Below are positions 16,969 through 24,096 of a stretch of 30,220 bases of DNA, in pieces (position 1 is the first letter of the stretch; every line of letters begins with the position of its first letter). The DNA comes from Actinomycetota bacterium (GTDB lineage: Bacteria; Actinomycetota; Acidimicrobiia; Actinomarinales; Actinomarinaceae). The notes under the pieces were generated by a model. It had not been told where the DNA came from, did no database searches, and was given only the letters and a program-made list of their open reading frames with translations. The stretch lies in contig JAQCEB010000008.1 of NCBI GenBank assembly GCA_027729925.1, positions 1 to 30,220 on the forward strand, given 5' to 3'. A program made the position numbers and the translations under genes.

Positions 16969-17731
16969 CGTCCCCTAATAAATCTGAAGATTTAATTGCT
17001 CTTCCGTAAATATTTTCAAAGTCTTTATCACTAACATCATGTACTTTTCCATCATAAACAAGTTCACCATCCTTGAGGCCAATAAGTCTTTCTCCGAATT
17101 CCTTAGCTAAATCTAAAAAATGTAAATTTACAATAGTAGTAATTCCAAGTTCTTGATTTATTTGTTTAAGATATTGCATTACAACCCTTGAGGTAATTGG
17201 ATCAAGTGATGCAACAGGTTCATCAGCAAGCATAACTTTTGGTTTTTGTGCTAATGCTCTAGCAATTCCAACTCTTTGTTGTTGACCGCCAGATAAATTT
17301 GAAGCTCGTACATAAGCTTTTTCTAATATTTCAACTTTGTTTAAGGACTCGAACGCTATTTCTTTATCTTTATTTGGCCACAGTCCGAGGATAGATCTAA
17401 AAGTAGAAACTTGACTTAATCTACCTGTTAAAACATTTTTCATAACTGTTGATCTGTTTACAAGATTAAAAGTTTGGAAAATCATACCTATATCAGATCT
17501 AATATGTTTTAATTCTTTTTTTGAAGCTTCAGTTACATTTTTACCATCAACGATAACGGATCCAGAACTTGGTTTTACTAAATTATTAATTGTTCTGAGT
17601 AAAGTTGACTTTCCAGCCCCAGACAGTCCTACAATAATTAAAAAATCACCTTCATTAATTTGAAGTGAAATATCATGCAAAGCTTTAACGCCCCCAGGAT
17701 AAGTTACACTAACTTTATTAAATTCAATCAT
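16961..17731 (-). CDS. phnC: phosphonate-type ABC transporter ATPase
   Basis: 256 residues from the ATG at 17731. An in-frame upstream extension to 17779 exists but would run through the hairpin that follows phnD, so it is rejected. Walker A is GLSGAGKST (35-43), signature LSGGQQQRVGIARAL, Walker B VMLADEP with the D-loop ASLDP, and the switch His in NLHFLDLA. The N-terminal FNKVSVTYPGGVKAL is PhnC-like. It powers the two PhnE permeases. It is expected at lower level than phnD because of the terminator at 17741-17774. Confidence 0.94.
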   Translation of the reverse strand: MIEFNKVSVTYPGGVKALHDISLQINEGDFLIIVGLSGAGKSTLLRTINNLVKPSSGSVIVDGKNVTEASKKELKHIRSDIGMIFQTFNLVNRSTVMKNVLTGRLSQVSTFRSILGLWPNKDKEIAFESLNKVEILEKAYVRASNLSGGQQQRVGIARALAQKPKVMLADEPVASLDPITSRVVMQYLKQINQELGITTIVNLHFLDLAKEFGERLIGLKDGELVYDGKVHDVSDKDFENIYGRAIKSSDLLGDDE

Positions 17732-17740
17732 AAATATAAA

Positions 17741-17774
17741 AAATTGTCGGGGCAGCGAACCACCCCGACAATTT
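17741..17774 (-). terminator. intra-operon hairpin terminator between phnD and phnC
   Basis: A perfect 12-bp inverted repeat, AAATTGTCGGGG and CCCCGACAATTT, with a 10-base loop, lies 5 bases after the phnD stop on the minus strand. On that strand the stem runs into a T-run (ATTTTTTAT). This is a standard intrinsic terminator in a position that would give excess PhnD binding protein over PhnC and PhnE, by partial readthrough or as an RNA 3' stabiliser. Confidence 0.85.
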
Positions 17775-17779
17775 ATCAA

Positions 17780-18901
17780 TTAATTATCGTACAATCCAAA
17801 TTCTTCAGCTGCTTGTTTAACAACATCAAATTCAGAGTTAACGGCTACCACTATATCGGTCCATCCATAAATCTCATCCATGACAGCTAAACCTTCATCT
17901 GTAGAAATATATTCTTTAAGAATTTGGTAAATTTTCTCTTTAATATCTGCTGGAAGATCAGATCTAACTGCTACTACATCATTTGGAATTTCATCAGTGA
18001 TTCCAATTGCAATCACTTTTCTACCAACTTGTGCATCAGTTTTTCTTAAGTTTCTTCTAGCATCATCATAAGTAATACCAAATTTAGCATCACCATTCAA
18101 AAGTCCGGCAATAACACCGTCATGAGAACCAGCAAAAACTTGAGTTATATCGTTTTTGTAATCAATTCCCATATTTTTTAATTGAAGAGATGGATAAAGG
18201 TATCCAGAAGTAGATCCTTCTTCAACGAATAGCACTTCTTGTCCAATCATTGATTCTAAATCGGCTTCACATGCATAACCAGGGCTTACTGTTTCTCCAG
18301 TTGACAGAACCTCTGGTTCTAAACCAGAAGCACCAAAAGCCCAACCAACTTGAAGAGCAGCTACAGCAGGTGGAGCTGATTCTGATCCTTGAATCAATGT
18401 CATTTCACCATTTACCCACTCAAATGCACCAATAACTGGTGCTGATTTGCATACACTTTCATCTGTAGTCCAGAAGTTTCCGTGATATGAACCTGAGCCA
18501 TAACGTACAACTTTAGCAATTGCTTCTAGTCTCTTTGGAAAAGCATTAAGTGCATTCACATAACCTAAAGTATTAAATGCTCCAATATCAGCTTGTCCAG
18601 ATCCCATTGCTACTAATAAGCCTGAATAGTCACTAGTAACAAAACCTTCCACTTCAATGCCTAAGCCATCGCTTAGAACCTTCATAAGTGGTTGTATGTT
18701 ATCTAGTAGTTCAGTTTGTTCCGCACTTGGTACAAAACCAAAAGTAATTTTATCTAAAGTCGGTGCAGCTGTAGTTGCTGGTGAATCTAGAGTTTCGGTT
18801 TCTGTGACAACTGCGGTTTCCTCAACTGTATCTTCAGTAGTTCCGCCACAAGCAACAACAACTAAAGATAAGATGAGAAGTAATATAATTGATTTTTTCA
18901 T
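17780..18901 (-). CDS. phnD: phosphonate/phosphite-type substrate-binding lipoprotein
   Basis: 373 residues from ATG 18901, with GGAGG at 18908-18912 six bases upstream; the TTG codon just before the ATG is not needed. An N-terminal lipoprotein signal ends in VVAC, lipidated Cys18. The mature protein is a PhnD/PtxB-like periplasmic-type binding protein: ITFGFVPSAEQTELL, then SDYSGLLVAMGSGQADIGAFNTLGYV and FVEEGSTSGYLYPSLQLKNMGID, which form the oxyanion-binding cleft in this family. A Thr-rich linker follows the Cys. Exact ligand (phosphonate, phosphite, 2-aminoethylphosphonate) cannot be told. No C-P lyase, phosphonatase or phosphite dehydrogenase gene is in the window. Confidence 0.93.
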   Translation of the reverse strand: MKKSIILLLILSLVVVACGGTTEDTVEETAVVTETETLDSPATTAAPTLDKITFGFVPSAEQTELLDNIQPLMKVLSDGLGIEVEGFVTSDYSGLLVAMGSGQADIGAFNTLGYVNALNAFPKRLEAIAKVVRYGSGSYHGNFWTTDESVCKSAPVIGAFEWVNGEMTLIQGSESAPPAVAALQVGWAFGASGLEPEVLSTGETVSPGYACEADLESMIGQEVLFVEEGSTSGYLYPSLQLKNMGIDYKNDITQVFAGSHDGVIAGLLNGDAKFGITYDDARRNLRKTDAQVGRKVIAIGITDEIPNDVVAVRSDLPADIKEKIYQILKEYISTDEGLAVMDEIYGWTDIVVAVNSEFDVVKQAAEEFGLYDN

Positions 18902-18930
18902 CAATATCCTCCGCTAACTTACAGTCTTAT

Positions 18931-18961
18931 ATTATATAGAGAGTGGTTACTATGCTTTCAA
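18931..18961 (-). promoter_or_regulatory. promoter of the phn operon
   Basis: On the minus strand TTGAAA (18961-18956) and TATAAT (18936-18931) are separated by 19 bases and lead to the GGAGG and ATG of phnD. The 30-base leader and strong ribosome binding site contrast with the leaderless genes nearby. No clear PhoB/PhoP-type direct repeat was seen. Confidence 0.5.
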
Positions 18962-18962
18962 T

Positions 18963-19463
18963 TTAGAAATTATTGAACTTAAACTCACCAAAATCTCTAA
19001 AAATAATTTCACCATTTTGATCAAGTACAATGGTTATTGGTTGACCTATAATTTTAAAATAATCTCTCAATTCTGGAGTCGAAAATCCAATTGTTAACGC
19101 ACCAGTCAAATTTTCATTCGCCCACTCTAAAGTTGGACCTGATTCGCTATGAGCTAAAGCAATGATGTCATATTCATCTTTGTAAAGTTCTAAATTTTTT
19201 TCAATGACAGGCAACTCCCGTCTGCAAATGCTTCAGTAATCAGCCCAAAAAATGATTATAGTTTTTTTATCTCTTAAATCTTCTTGTTGTAAATTTTGAT
19301 TTCTATCTATATAAACTAATAAATTATTATTTTCTATTTGTGAAGAAATATTTTCAACTTCTAGTTCACTCCCTATAGAATTTTCAGTATCAGAATTTGC
19401 ATCAGTTGTAATGTTTGAACATGATGAAATAAATATTATTGATAAAATTAAAAATTTTCTCAT
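18963..19463 (-). CDS. TlpA/thioredoxin-like lipoprotein with in-frame UGA (candidate selenoprotein)
   Basis: Read through one in-frame TGA (19233-19235), the gene encodes 166 residues. An N-terminal lipoprotein signal (MRKFLILSIIFISSC, lipidated Cys15) precedes an Asn/Glu/Ser-rich linker and a complete thioredoxin fold: IIIFWADY-U77-S-I-C80-RRELPVIEK, then the cis-Pro segment GQPITIVLDQNGEIIFRDFG with Pro142. The UGA falls exactly at the first Cys of CxxC (family: FWAxWCxxCRRELP), so the active site would be U-x-x-C. Both sides of the UGA are in the same frame and well conserved. The gene has a TATGAT 6 bases before its ATG. TGA ends other genes here, so it is not a general sense codon. Alternatives are a fresh nonsense mutation or a sequence error at one Cys codon. 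Expected role: extracytoplasmic thiol-disulfide reductase. Confidence 0.75.
19206..19222 (-). promoter_or_regulatory. candidate bacterial SECIS hairpin after the UGA
   Basis: On the coding (minus) strand GACGGGAGTTGCCTGTC begins 11 bases after the UGA. GACGG pairs with CC-T-GTC leaving one bulged U, around a 6-base loop GAGUUG that contains a G-U step (or GACGGG pairs with CCTGTC using a G-U pair and a 5-base loop). Bulged U and G/U in the loop are features SelB reads in the E. coli fdhF element, though here the loop is two bases nearer the UGA. Paired by eye only. Confidence 0.45.
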
Positions 19464-19469
19464 GATTCA

Positions 19470-19475
19470 ATCATA
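19470..19475 (-). promoter_or_regulatory. -10 TATGAT for the thioredoxin-like gene (leaderless)
   Basis: On the minus strand TATGAT ends 6 bases before the ATG at 19463. It lies back to back with the cinA -10 in a 47-bp divergent region. Confidence 0.45.
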
Positions 19476-19498
19476 ATATTATTGATTAGTAACCTTGC

Positions 19499-19504
19499 TA
19501 TTCT
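19499..19504 (+). promoter_or_regulatory. -10 TATTCT for cinA (leaderless GTG)
   Basis: TATTCT ends 6 bases before the GTG at 19511 and there is no Shine-Dalgarno. Confidence 0.45.
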
Positions 19505-19510
19505 AAAAGT

Positions 19511-20704
19511 GTGAAAATATCTTTATTAAGTGTTGGTACAGAAATACTTCTTGGTGACACTATTAATACCAATCTTGCAAATTTAGGTCAAATTTTATAC
19601 TCCAATGGTTACATTTTAAGTACGGAAATTACAACTGCTGATAATGAAAATGACATTAAAAACGATTTTCTCAAATTATTAAATGAAAATGATGTTGTTA
19701 TAACTTGTGGAGGTATTGGTCCTACAGAAGACGATTTTACTAAGGAAGTTATTGCCAAAGCATTAAACCTCGATCTTGTGATTGACAATGAACATGTAGC
19801 TTGGATGAAATCACGATGGGAGTCTAGAGGCTTAGAAATGCCTTTAACAAATATAAAACAAGCTGAAATTCCTAAAGGTGCTGAAAAATTATTAAACAAA
19901 AACGGAACTGCTCCAGGTATAAAATTAACTACAAAAAATGGTAAAACAATATTTATACTCCCAGGACCACCAAGAGAATTTATTCCACTTGTAGAAGAAG
20001 AAGTTGTACCATTTTTATCTAAAAAATTTAATAAAACTAAAAAGGATTATGAATTTGTAATATTTTATAATCAAGCTGAATCTTCACTTTCTCAAACAAT
20101 ATCGAAATTTAAACCTAAAAATTTAGATATTGCTTACTTAGCAAGTAAAGGTGTTATTAAATTACGTTTTGATAAAAATTCTGTAAACCTCAATGATTTA
20201 AATTTATTTAAAGAAAATTTAATTAATAATTTTAAGAATGATATTTTAAGTTTTGAAAACATACAACCATCAAAAGTTTTATTTAATAAGTTGCAAAGTA
20301 AAAATTTAACTATTTCGTTAGTTGAAAGTATTACTGGTGGCAATCTATCTTCTGAATTAATTAAATATCCCGGAGTTAGCAATTTCTTAATTGCTTCTAA
20401 TACACTTTATACTAAAAAAGCAAAAGAAATATTTTTAGGGGAGCAAGCTAATGATGATTGGGTATCATTAACAACTAACTTAGCTCAAAAATCAATGAGT
20501 ATATACAATACTGATATCTCTCTTGCAATTTTAGGTGAGGCTGGTCCAATACCATCAAGTAACTATAAAATTGGAGAAATATTTATTTCTATTATTTATC
20601 AAGGAAAAGTAACTGAACTAACTCATAAATTACGTGGAAATAGACAAGATATTGTTGAGCGATCAACAAATAATGCTATATGGGATTTATTAAAATTAAT
20701 TTAA
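19511..20704 (+). CDS. cinA: CinA family protein (nucleotide pyrophosphatase / NMN amidase)
   Basis: 397 residues from GTG. The N-terminal MoCF-like domain shows SVGTEILLGDTINTNLANLGQIL and GGIGPTEDDFTKEVIA, then GTAPGIKLTT and FILPGPPREFIPL, all typical of the CinA (COG1058) ADP-ribose/NAD pyrophosphatase part. The C-terminal PncC-like domain begins near residue 255 (LTISLVESITGGNLSSELIKYPGVSNFLIAS). The usual ESCTGG reads ESITGG: the Ser is kept, the Cys is Ile. Family members recycle pyridine nucleotides. The cinA-recA neighbourhood is common in bacteria and the genes may be cotranscribed, although recA has its own promoter. Confidence 0.92.
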   Translation: MKISLLSVGTEILLGDTINTNLANLGQILYSNGYILSTEITTADNENDIKNDFLKLLNENDVVITCGGIGPTEDDFTKEVIAKALNLDLVIDNEHVAWMKSRWESRGLEMPLTNIKQAEIPKGAEKLLNKNGTAPGIKLTTKNGKTIFILPGPPREFIPLVEEEVVPFLSKKFNKTKKDYEFVIFYNQAESSLSQTISKFKPKNLDIAYLASKGVIKLRFDKNSVNLNDLNLFKENLINNFKNDILSFENIQPSKVLFNKLQSKNLTISLVESITGGNLSSELIKYPGVSNFLIASNTLYTKKAKEIFLGEQANDDWVSLTTNLAQKSMSIYNTDISLAILGEAGPIPSSNYKIGEIFISIIYQGKVTELTHKLRGNRQDIVERSTNNAIWDLLKLI

Positions 20705-20712
20705 TTCTTGAC

Positions 20713-20728
20713 TCGAACAAATGTTCGA
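20713..20728. promoter_or_regulatory. LexA (SOS) box in front of recA
   Basis: TCGAACAAATGTTCGA, an inverted repeat with half-sites matching at 7 of 8 positions, fits the CGAAC-N4-GTTCG operator of actinobacterial and Bacillus LexA. It covers the -35 region of a promoter with TATAAA at 20742-20747. Its core GAACAAATGTTC is identical to the site at lexA (25418-25433). Confidence 0.92.
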
Positions 20729-20741
20729 CTAAAATTTGTCT

Positions 20742-20747
20742 TATAAA
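20742..20747 (+). promoter_or_regulatory. -10 TATAAA of recA
   Basis: TATAAA lies 13 bases after the LexA box. The leader would be about 40 bases and carries AGGAG at 20781-20785, 7 bases before ATG 20793, so recA is not leaderless. Confidence 0.55.
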
Positions 20748-20792
20748 GTTTTTATATTTGTATTAATTAATGTAAGTAATAGGAGATTAAAA

Positions 20793-21857
20793 ATGGATAA
20801 AGACAGGGCTAAAAAAATAGATACGGTATTTTCTCAGATTGAAAAACAATTTGGTGAAGGTGCATTAATGCGTCTAGGTTCTGATAACATAAGACGAATT
20901 CCTGCAATTTCTACTGGAGCAATTGCAATCGATTTAGCCCTTGGTATAGGTGGTATTCCAAGAGGTAGAGTTGTTGAAATATATGGACCAGAAAGTTCTG
21001 GCAAAACTACTTTGTCCTTACATGTAGCTGCAGAAGCACAAAAAGCTGGTGGAGTAGCTGCCTTTATTGACGCTGAACATGCTTTAGATCCAATGTATGC
21101 AAGAGCATTAGGTGTTGATGTTGACGAGTTACTTGTTTCACAACCTGATACAGGTGAACAAGCATTGGAAATCGCAGATATGCTTATTCAGTCGGGAGGA
21201 GTTGATTTAGTAGTTATTGACTCTGTAGCAGCTTTAGTTCCTAAAGCTGAAATTGATGGTGAGATGGGTGATACACATGTTGGATTACAAGCAAGATTAA
21301 TGTCTCAAGCGTTAAGAAAGTTAACAGGATCCATTAATAGATCAAAAACAACTGTAATCTTTATTAACCAAATAAGAGAAAAAATCGGGGTTATGTGGGG
21401 TTCACCAGAAACTACCAGTGGTGGTAGGGCTCTAAAATTTTACGCTTCAGTACGTATTGATGTACGTAGGATTGAAACCTTAAAAGTTGGTCCTGAACAA
21501 ATTGGAAATAGAGTTAGAGCTAAGATTGTAAAAAATAAGGTAGCTCCACCTTTTAAAGAAGCAGAGTTTGACATCATGTTCGGACAAGGCATTTCTAGAG
21601 AAGGAAGTTTAATTGATGTTGGTGTAGAACATGGAATAGTTTCAAAAGCTGGTGCTTGGTTTACTTATGATGAAGTTCAACTTGGTCAAGGCAAAGAAAA
21701 CTCAAAAAGATTTTTAAGAGAAAATGCAGACATAGCATTACAGTTAGAGACTGACGTTTACAAAGCTGTAGGTTTAATTGAATCTGATGAAGATATAGAA
21801 GTTGCCGTTGAGTCTAAAATAGATGAAGAATCTGAAAATACTAATTCAAAAGAATAA
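20793..21857 (+). CDS. recA: recombinase RecA
   Basis: 354 residues from ATG 20793, picked by AGGAG 7 bases upstream and by homology (MDKDRAKKIDTVFSQIEKQFGEG...); a longer in-frame ORF from 20736 would include the promoter. Walker A GPESSGKTT at 65-73, Walker B LVVIDSVAALVP, L1 and L2 loops (EIDGEMGDTHVGLQARLMSQALRKL; FINQIREKIGVMWGSPETTSGGRAL) are canonical. The acidic C terminus is normal. It forms the filament for recombination and triggers LexA and UmuD self-cleavage. It is under a LexA box. recX, usually next in actinobacteria, is absent; miaB follows after 37 bp. Confidence 0.99.
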   Translation: MDKDRAKKIDTVFSQIEKQFGEGALMRLGSDNIRRIPAISTGAIAIDLALGIGGIPRGRVVEIYGPESSGKTTLSLHVAAEAQKAGGVAAFIDAEHALDPMYARALGVDVDELLVSQPDTGEQALEIADMLIQSGGVDLVVIDSVAALVPKAEIDGEMGDTHVGLQARLMSQALRKLTGSINRSKTTVIFINQIREKIGVMWGSPETTSGGRALKFYASVRIDVRRIETLKVGPEQIGNRVRAKIVKNKVAPPFKEAEFDIMFGQGISREGSLIDVGVEHGIVSKAGAWFTYDEVQLGQGKENSKRFLRENADIALQLETDVYKAVGLIESDEDIEVAVESKIDEESENTNSKE

Positions 21858-21882
21858 TTGAAAAGTTAACAAGAATCTTTTT

Positions 21883-21888
21883 TATAAT
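21883..21888 (+). promoter_or_regulatory. -10 TATAAT for miaB (leaderless GTG)
   Basis: A perfect TATAAT ends 6 bases before the GTG at 21895, within the 37-bp gap after recA; there is no Shine-Dalgarno. The miaB-miaA-dapF run would start here. Confidence 0.6.
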
Positions 21889-21894
21889 TCAATT

Positions 21895-23271
21895 GTGGAA
21901 CAAACAGTTGAAATTAAATCAAAAATAAATTTAAACCCTTCTAGGGTTGGAAAAAAGTATTTTGTAAAAACTTTTGGTTGCCAAATGAATGAACATGATT
22001 CTGAACGAATTGCAGGATTGTTTCAAGCTGACGGCATGATACAAGCACAAAGTGAAGAGCATGCTGATATTCTATTCGTTAATACTTGCACTATCAGAGA
22101 AAATGCGGACGATAAATTATATGGAACTTTAGGTCAACTTAAAAAATGGAAAGATTCTGAATCTGACAGACGTTTGTTGGTTGGAGGTTGTGCAGCTCAG
22201 AAAGATAAAGAATTAGTAAGAAAAAAAGCACCTTGGGTTGATGTTGTTCTTGGTACACATAATTTAACTAATGTTATAAATCTTTTAAACCAAGCAGAAG
22301 ACTGGGGTCCAATTACTGAAATATTAGATGAAATTTCAAATATGCCGACTGATGCACCTTCTATAAGAGAATCTCAATACTCAGCTTGGTTGACAATACA
22401 AATAGGTTGTAATAATTCATGTACTTTTTGCATTGTTCCATCTGTCAGAGGTGAAGAAATAAGTCGTAGACCAGCTGATATTGTAAATGAAGCAAAACAA
22501 TTAGTTCAAGAAGGTGTAAAAGAAATTACTCTGCTTGGACAGAATGTTAATTCTTATGGAAGAGATTTAAGAATTGATGGTAAAGCTAGACCATATTTTG
22601 CACAACTTTTAGAAAAGTTAAATGAAATTGAAGGATTAGAAAGAATTAGATTTATTTCACCACATCCTAAAGACTTTAAAGAAGAAACACTTTATGCGGT
22701 TAGAGATTTAAAAAAAGTCTGTAAACAGATTCATGTTCCTTTACAAAGCGGCAGTTCTAAAATACTCTCAAAAATGCATAGAGGATATAATAAAGAAAAA
22801 TTTTTAGAAAAAATTGATTTAATTAAATCTATAGTCAATGATGTTTCTTTAACTTCTGATGTTATTGTTGGTTTTCCTTCTGAATCTGACGATGATTTTA
22901 TAGAAACATTAGATGTTGTTAAATATTCACAATTTGATTCTATTTATATGTTTAAATTTTCTCCCAGACCTGGAACACCTGCTTTTGATATGAAATCTGA
23001 TTTTATTGAAAAAAATATTATTGATAAAAGATTTATACAATTAAAGGAGTTGCAAACTGAAATAAGCACTAAAAGATATTCAAGATTTGTTGGTTCTCAA
23101 CAGAAATTATTAATTGAGAATACTTCTAAAAAAAATAAAAATGTTTTAACTGGAAAGATTGACGGAGGTCATATAACCCACATTGAAGAAACTGACCTAG
23201 AATTTGGTGATTTAATTAATGTACAGATATATGATTCAACTCCATTTTTTCTTAAAGCAAGATTGATTTAA
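21895..23271 (+). CDS. miaB: tRNA-2-methylthio-N6-dimethylallyladenosine synthase
   Basis: 458 residues from GTG. MiaB adds the 2-methylthio group to i6A37. The N-terminal MTTase domain has three cluster cysteines, Cys29 (FGCQMNEHDSER), Cys65 (NTCTIRENA) and Cys99 (GGCAAQ). The radical-SAM motif Cys172-x3-Cys176-x2-Cys179 (GCNNSCTFCIVP) is followed by RGEEISRRP. The C terminus (about 385-458) is a TRAM domain. It is followed at once by miaA (TAA then TTG), the enzyme making its substrate. Confidence 0.98.
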   Translation: MEQTVEIKSKINLNPSRVGKKYFVKTFGCQMNEHDSERIAGLFQADGMIQAQSEEHADILFVNTCTIRENADDKLYGTLGQLKKWKDSESDRRLLVGGCAAQKDKELVRKKAPWVDVVLGTHNLTNVINLLNQAEDWGPITEILDEISNMPTDAPSIRESQYSAWLTIQIGCNNSCTFCIVPSVRGEEISRRPADIVNEAKQLVQEGVKEITLLGQNVNSYGRDLRIDGKARPYFAQLLEKLNEIEGLERIRFISPHPKDFKEETLYAVRDLKKVCKQIHVPLQSGSSKILSKMHRGYNKEKFLEKIDLIKSIVNDVSLTSDVIVGFPSESDDDFIETLDVVKYSQFDSIYMFKFSPRPGTPAFDMKSDFIEKNIIDKRFIQLKELQTEISTKRYSRFVGSQQKLLIENTSKKNKNVLTGKIDGGHITHIEETDLEFGDLINVQIYDSTPFFLKARLI

Positions 23272-24096
23272 TTGATTTATTTTTTAACAGGTATTACTGC
23301 TTCAGGTAAATCAAATTTAGCACATAAGATTGCTCTTGAAAATAACATGTCTATCCTTTCTGTTGATTCTATGGCAGTTTATAAAAATCTAAATATACTT
23401 ACTGCCAAACCAACTGATGTAATGCAGGCACAAGTTAGGTATTATGGTTTAAACATTGCTGATACTTCCCAAAATTTTTCCGTTATAGATTTTCTTAATT
23501 ATTTGATTAAAGAAGAAATACCATCAAAATCTTTTACTGAAGATATATTAGCTGTTGGAGGTACAGGATTATATATTAAGGCAATGATAGATAAATATGA
23601 ATTCAAACCTACAGATCCTACAATTAGAGCTGAATTAGAACTATTAAACTATGATAATCTTTTAGTTTTTCACAAGGTAAATGATATACCTTTACCAAAT
23701 GTCGAACTTAATAAAAGAAGATTAATTAGAAATATTGAAGATTTTATGTTAAATGAGTCGAAATATGTTTTTCCTGATCTCTGCTTACCTAAAAACTATG
23801 TTGGCGTATTTTGGAATCATCCCGATTACAAAGAAAATATTAAGCGTAGAACAAAATCAATGATTGAATCTGGTTTAATGAACGAAATAGATAATTTAAA
23901 AAACCCTTCAAAAACAGTTTTACAAGCTATCGGTTTAAATGAAAGTGGAGATTTGGAAGAAAACATTAACTTAAAAACTAATAGATTGGCAAAAAAGCAA
24001 ATTACTTGGTTTAAAAAGGAAACTAAAATCAAAATGTTAACCACTTCGGATGAAAGTGAAATATACAAAGAAATGATGGATATTATTAATGAGTAA
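23272..24096 (+). CDS. miaA: tRNA dimethylallyltransferase
   Basis: 274 residues from a TTG start that abuts the miaB stop; no ATG lies near the P-loop. MiaA transfers dimethylallyl to A37 of tRNAs reading UNN codons. The P-loop is GITASGKS (7-14), then SVDSMAVYKNLNILTAKPT, VGGTGLYIKAMI and the C-terminal AIGLNESGD...LAKKQITWFKKE. It is shorter than the usual about 300 residues, mainly through a reduced insertion domain (around 115-165). It overlaps dapF by 8 bp. Confidence 0.95.
   Translation: MIYFLTGITASGKSNLAHKIALENNMSILSVDSMAVYKNLNILTAKPTDVMQAQVRYYGLNIADTSQNFSVIDFLNYLIKEEIPSKSFTEDILAVGGTGLYIKAMIDKYEFKPTDPTIRAELELLNYDNLLVFHKVNDIPLPNVELNKRRLIRNIEDFMLNESKYVFPDLCLPKNYVGVFWNHPDYKENIKRRTKSMIESGLMNEIDNLKNPSKTVLQAIGLNESGDLEENINLKTNRLAKKQITWFKKETKIKMLTTSDESEIYKEMMDIINE

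Noticed and set aside
17732..17779. N-terminal extension of phnC
   Set aside because: It is the translated terminator hairpin; ATG 17731 starts the conserved MIEFNKVSVTYPGG.
18963..19463. Two separate small genes, a 76-residue lipoprotein and an 83-residue protein with a TTG start
   Set aside because: Both are halves of one thioredoxin fold in the same frame, split exactly at the active-site UGA. The second half has no promoter, ribosome binding site or complete fold.
18963..19463. General reassignment of UGA to a sense codon
   Set aside because: TGA terminates dapB, the LysM gene and the DDN-family gene at the expected family lengths, and Trp is encoded by TGG throughout.
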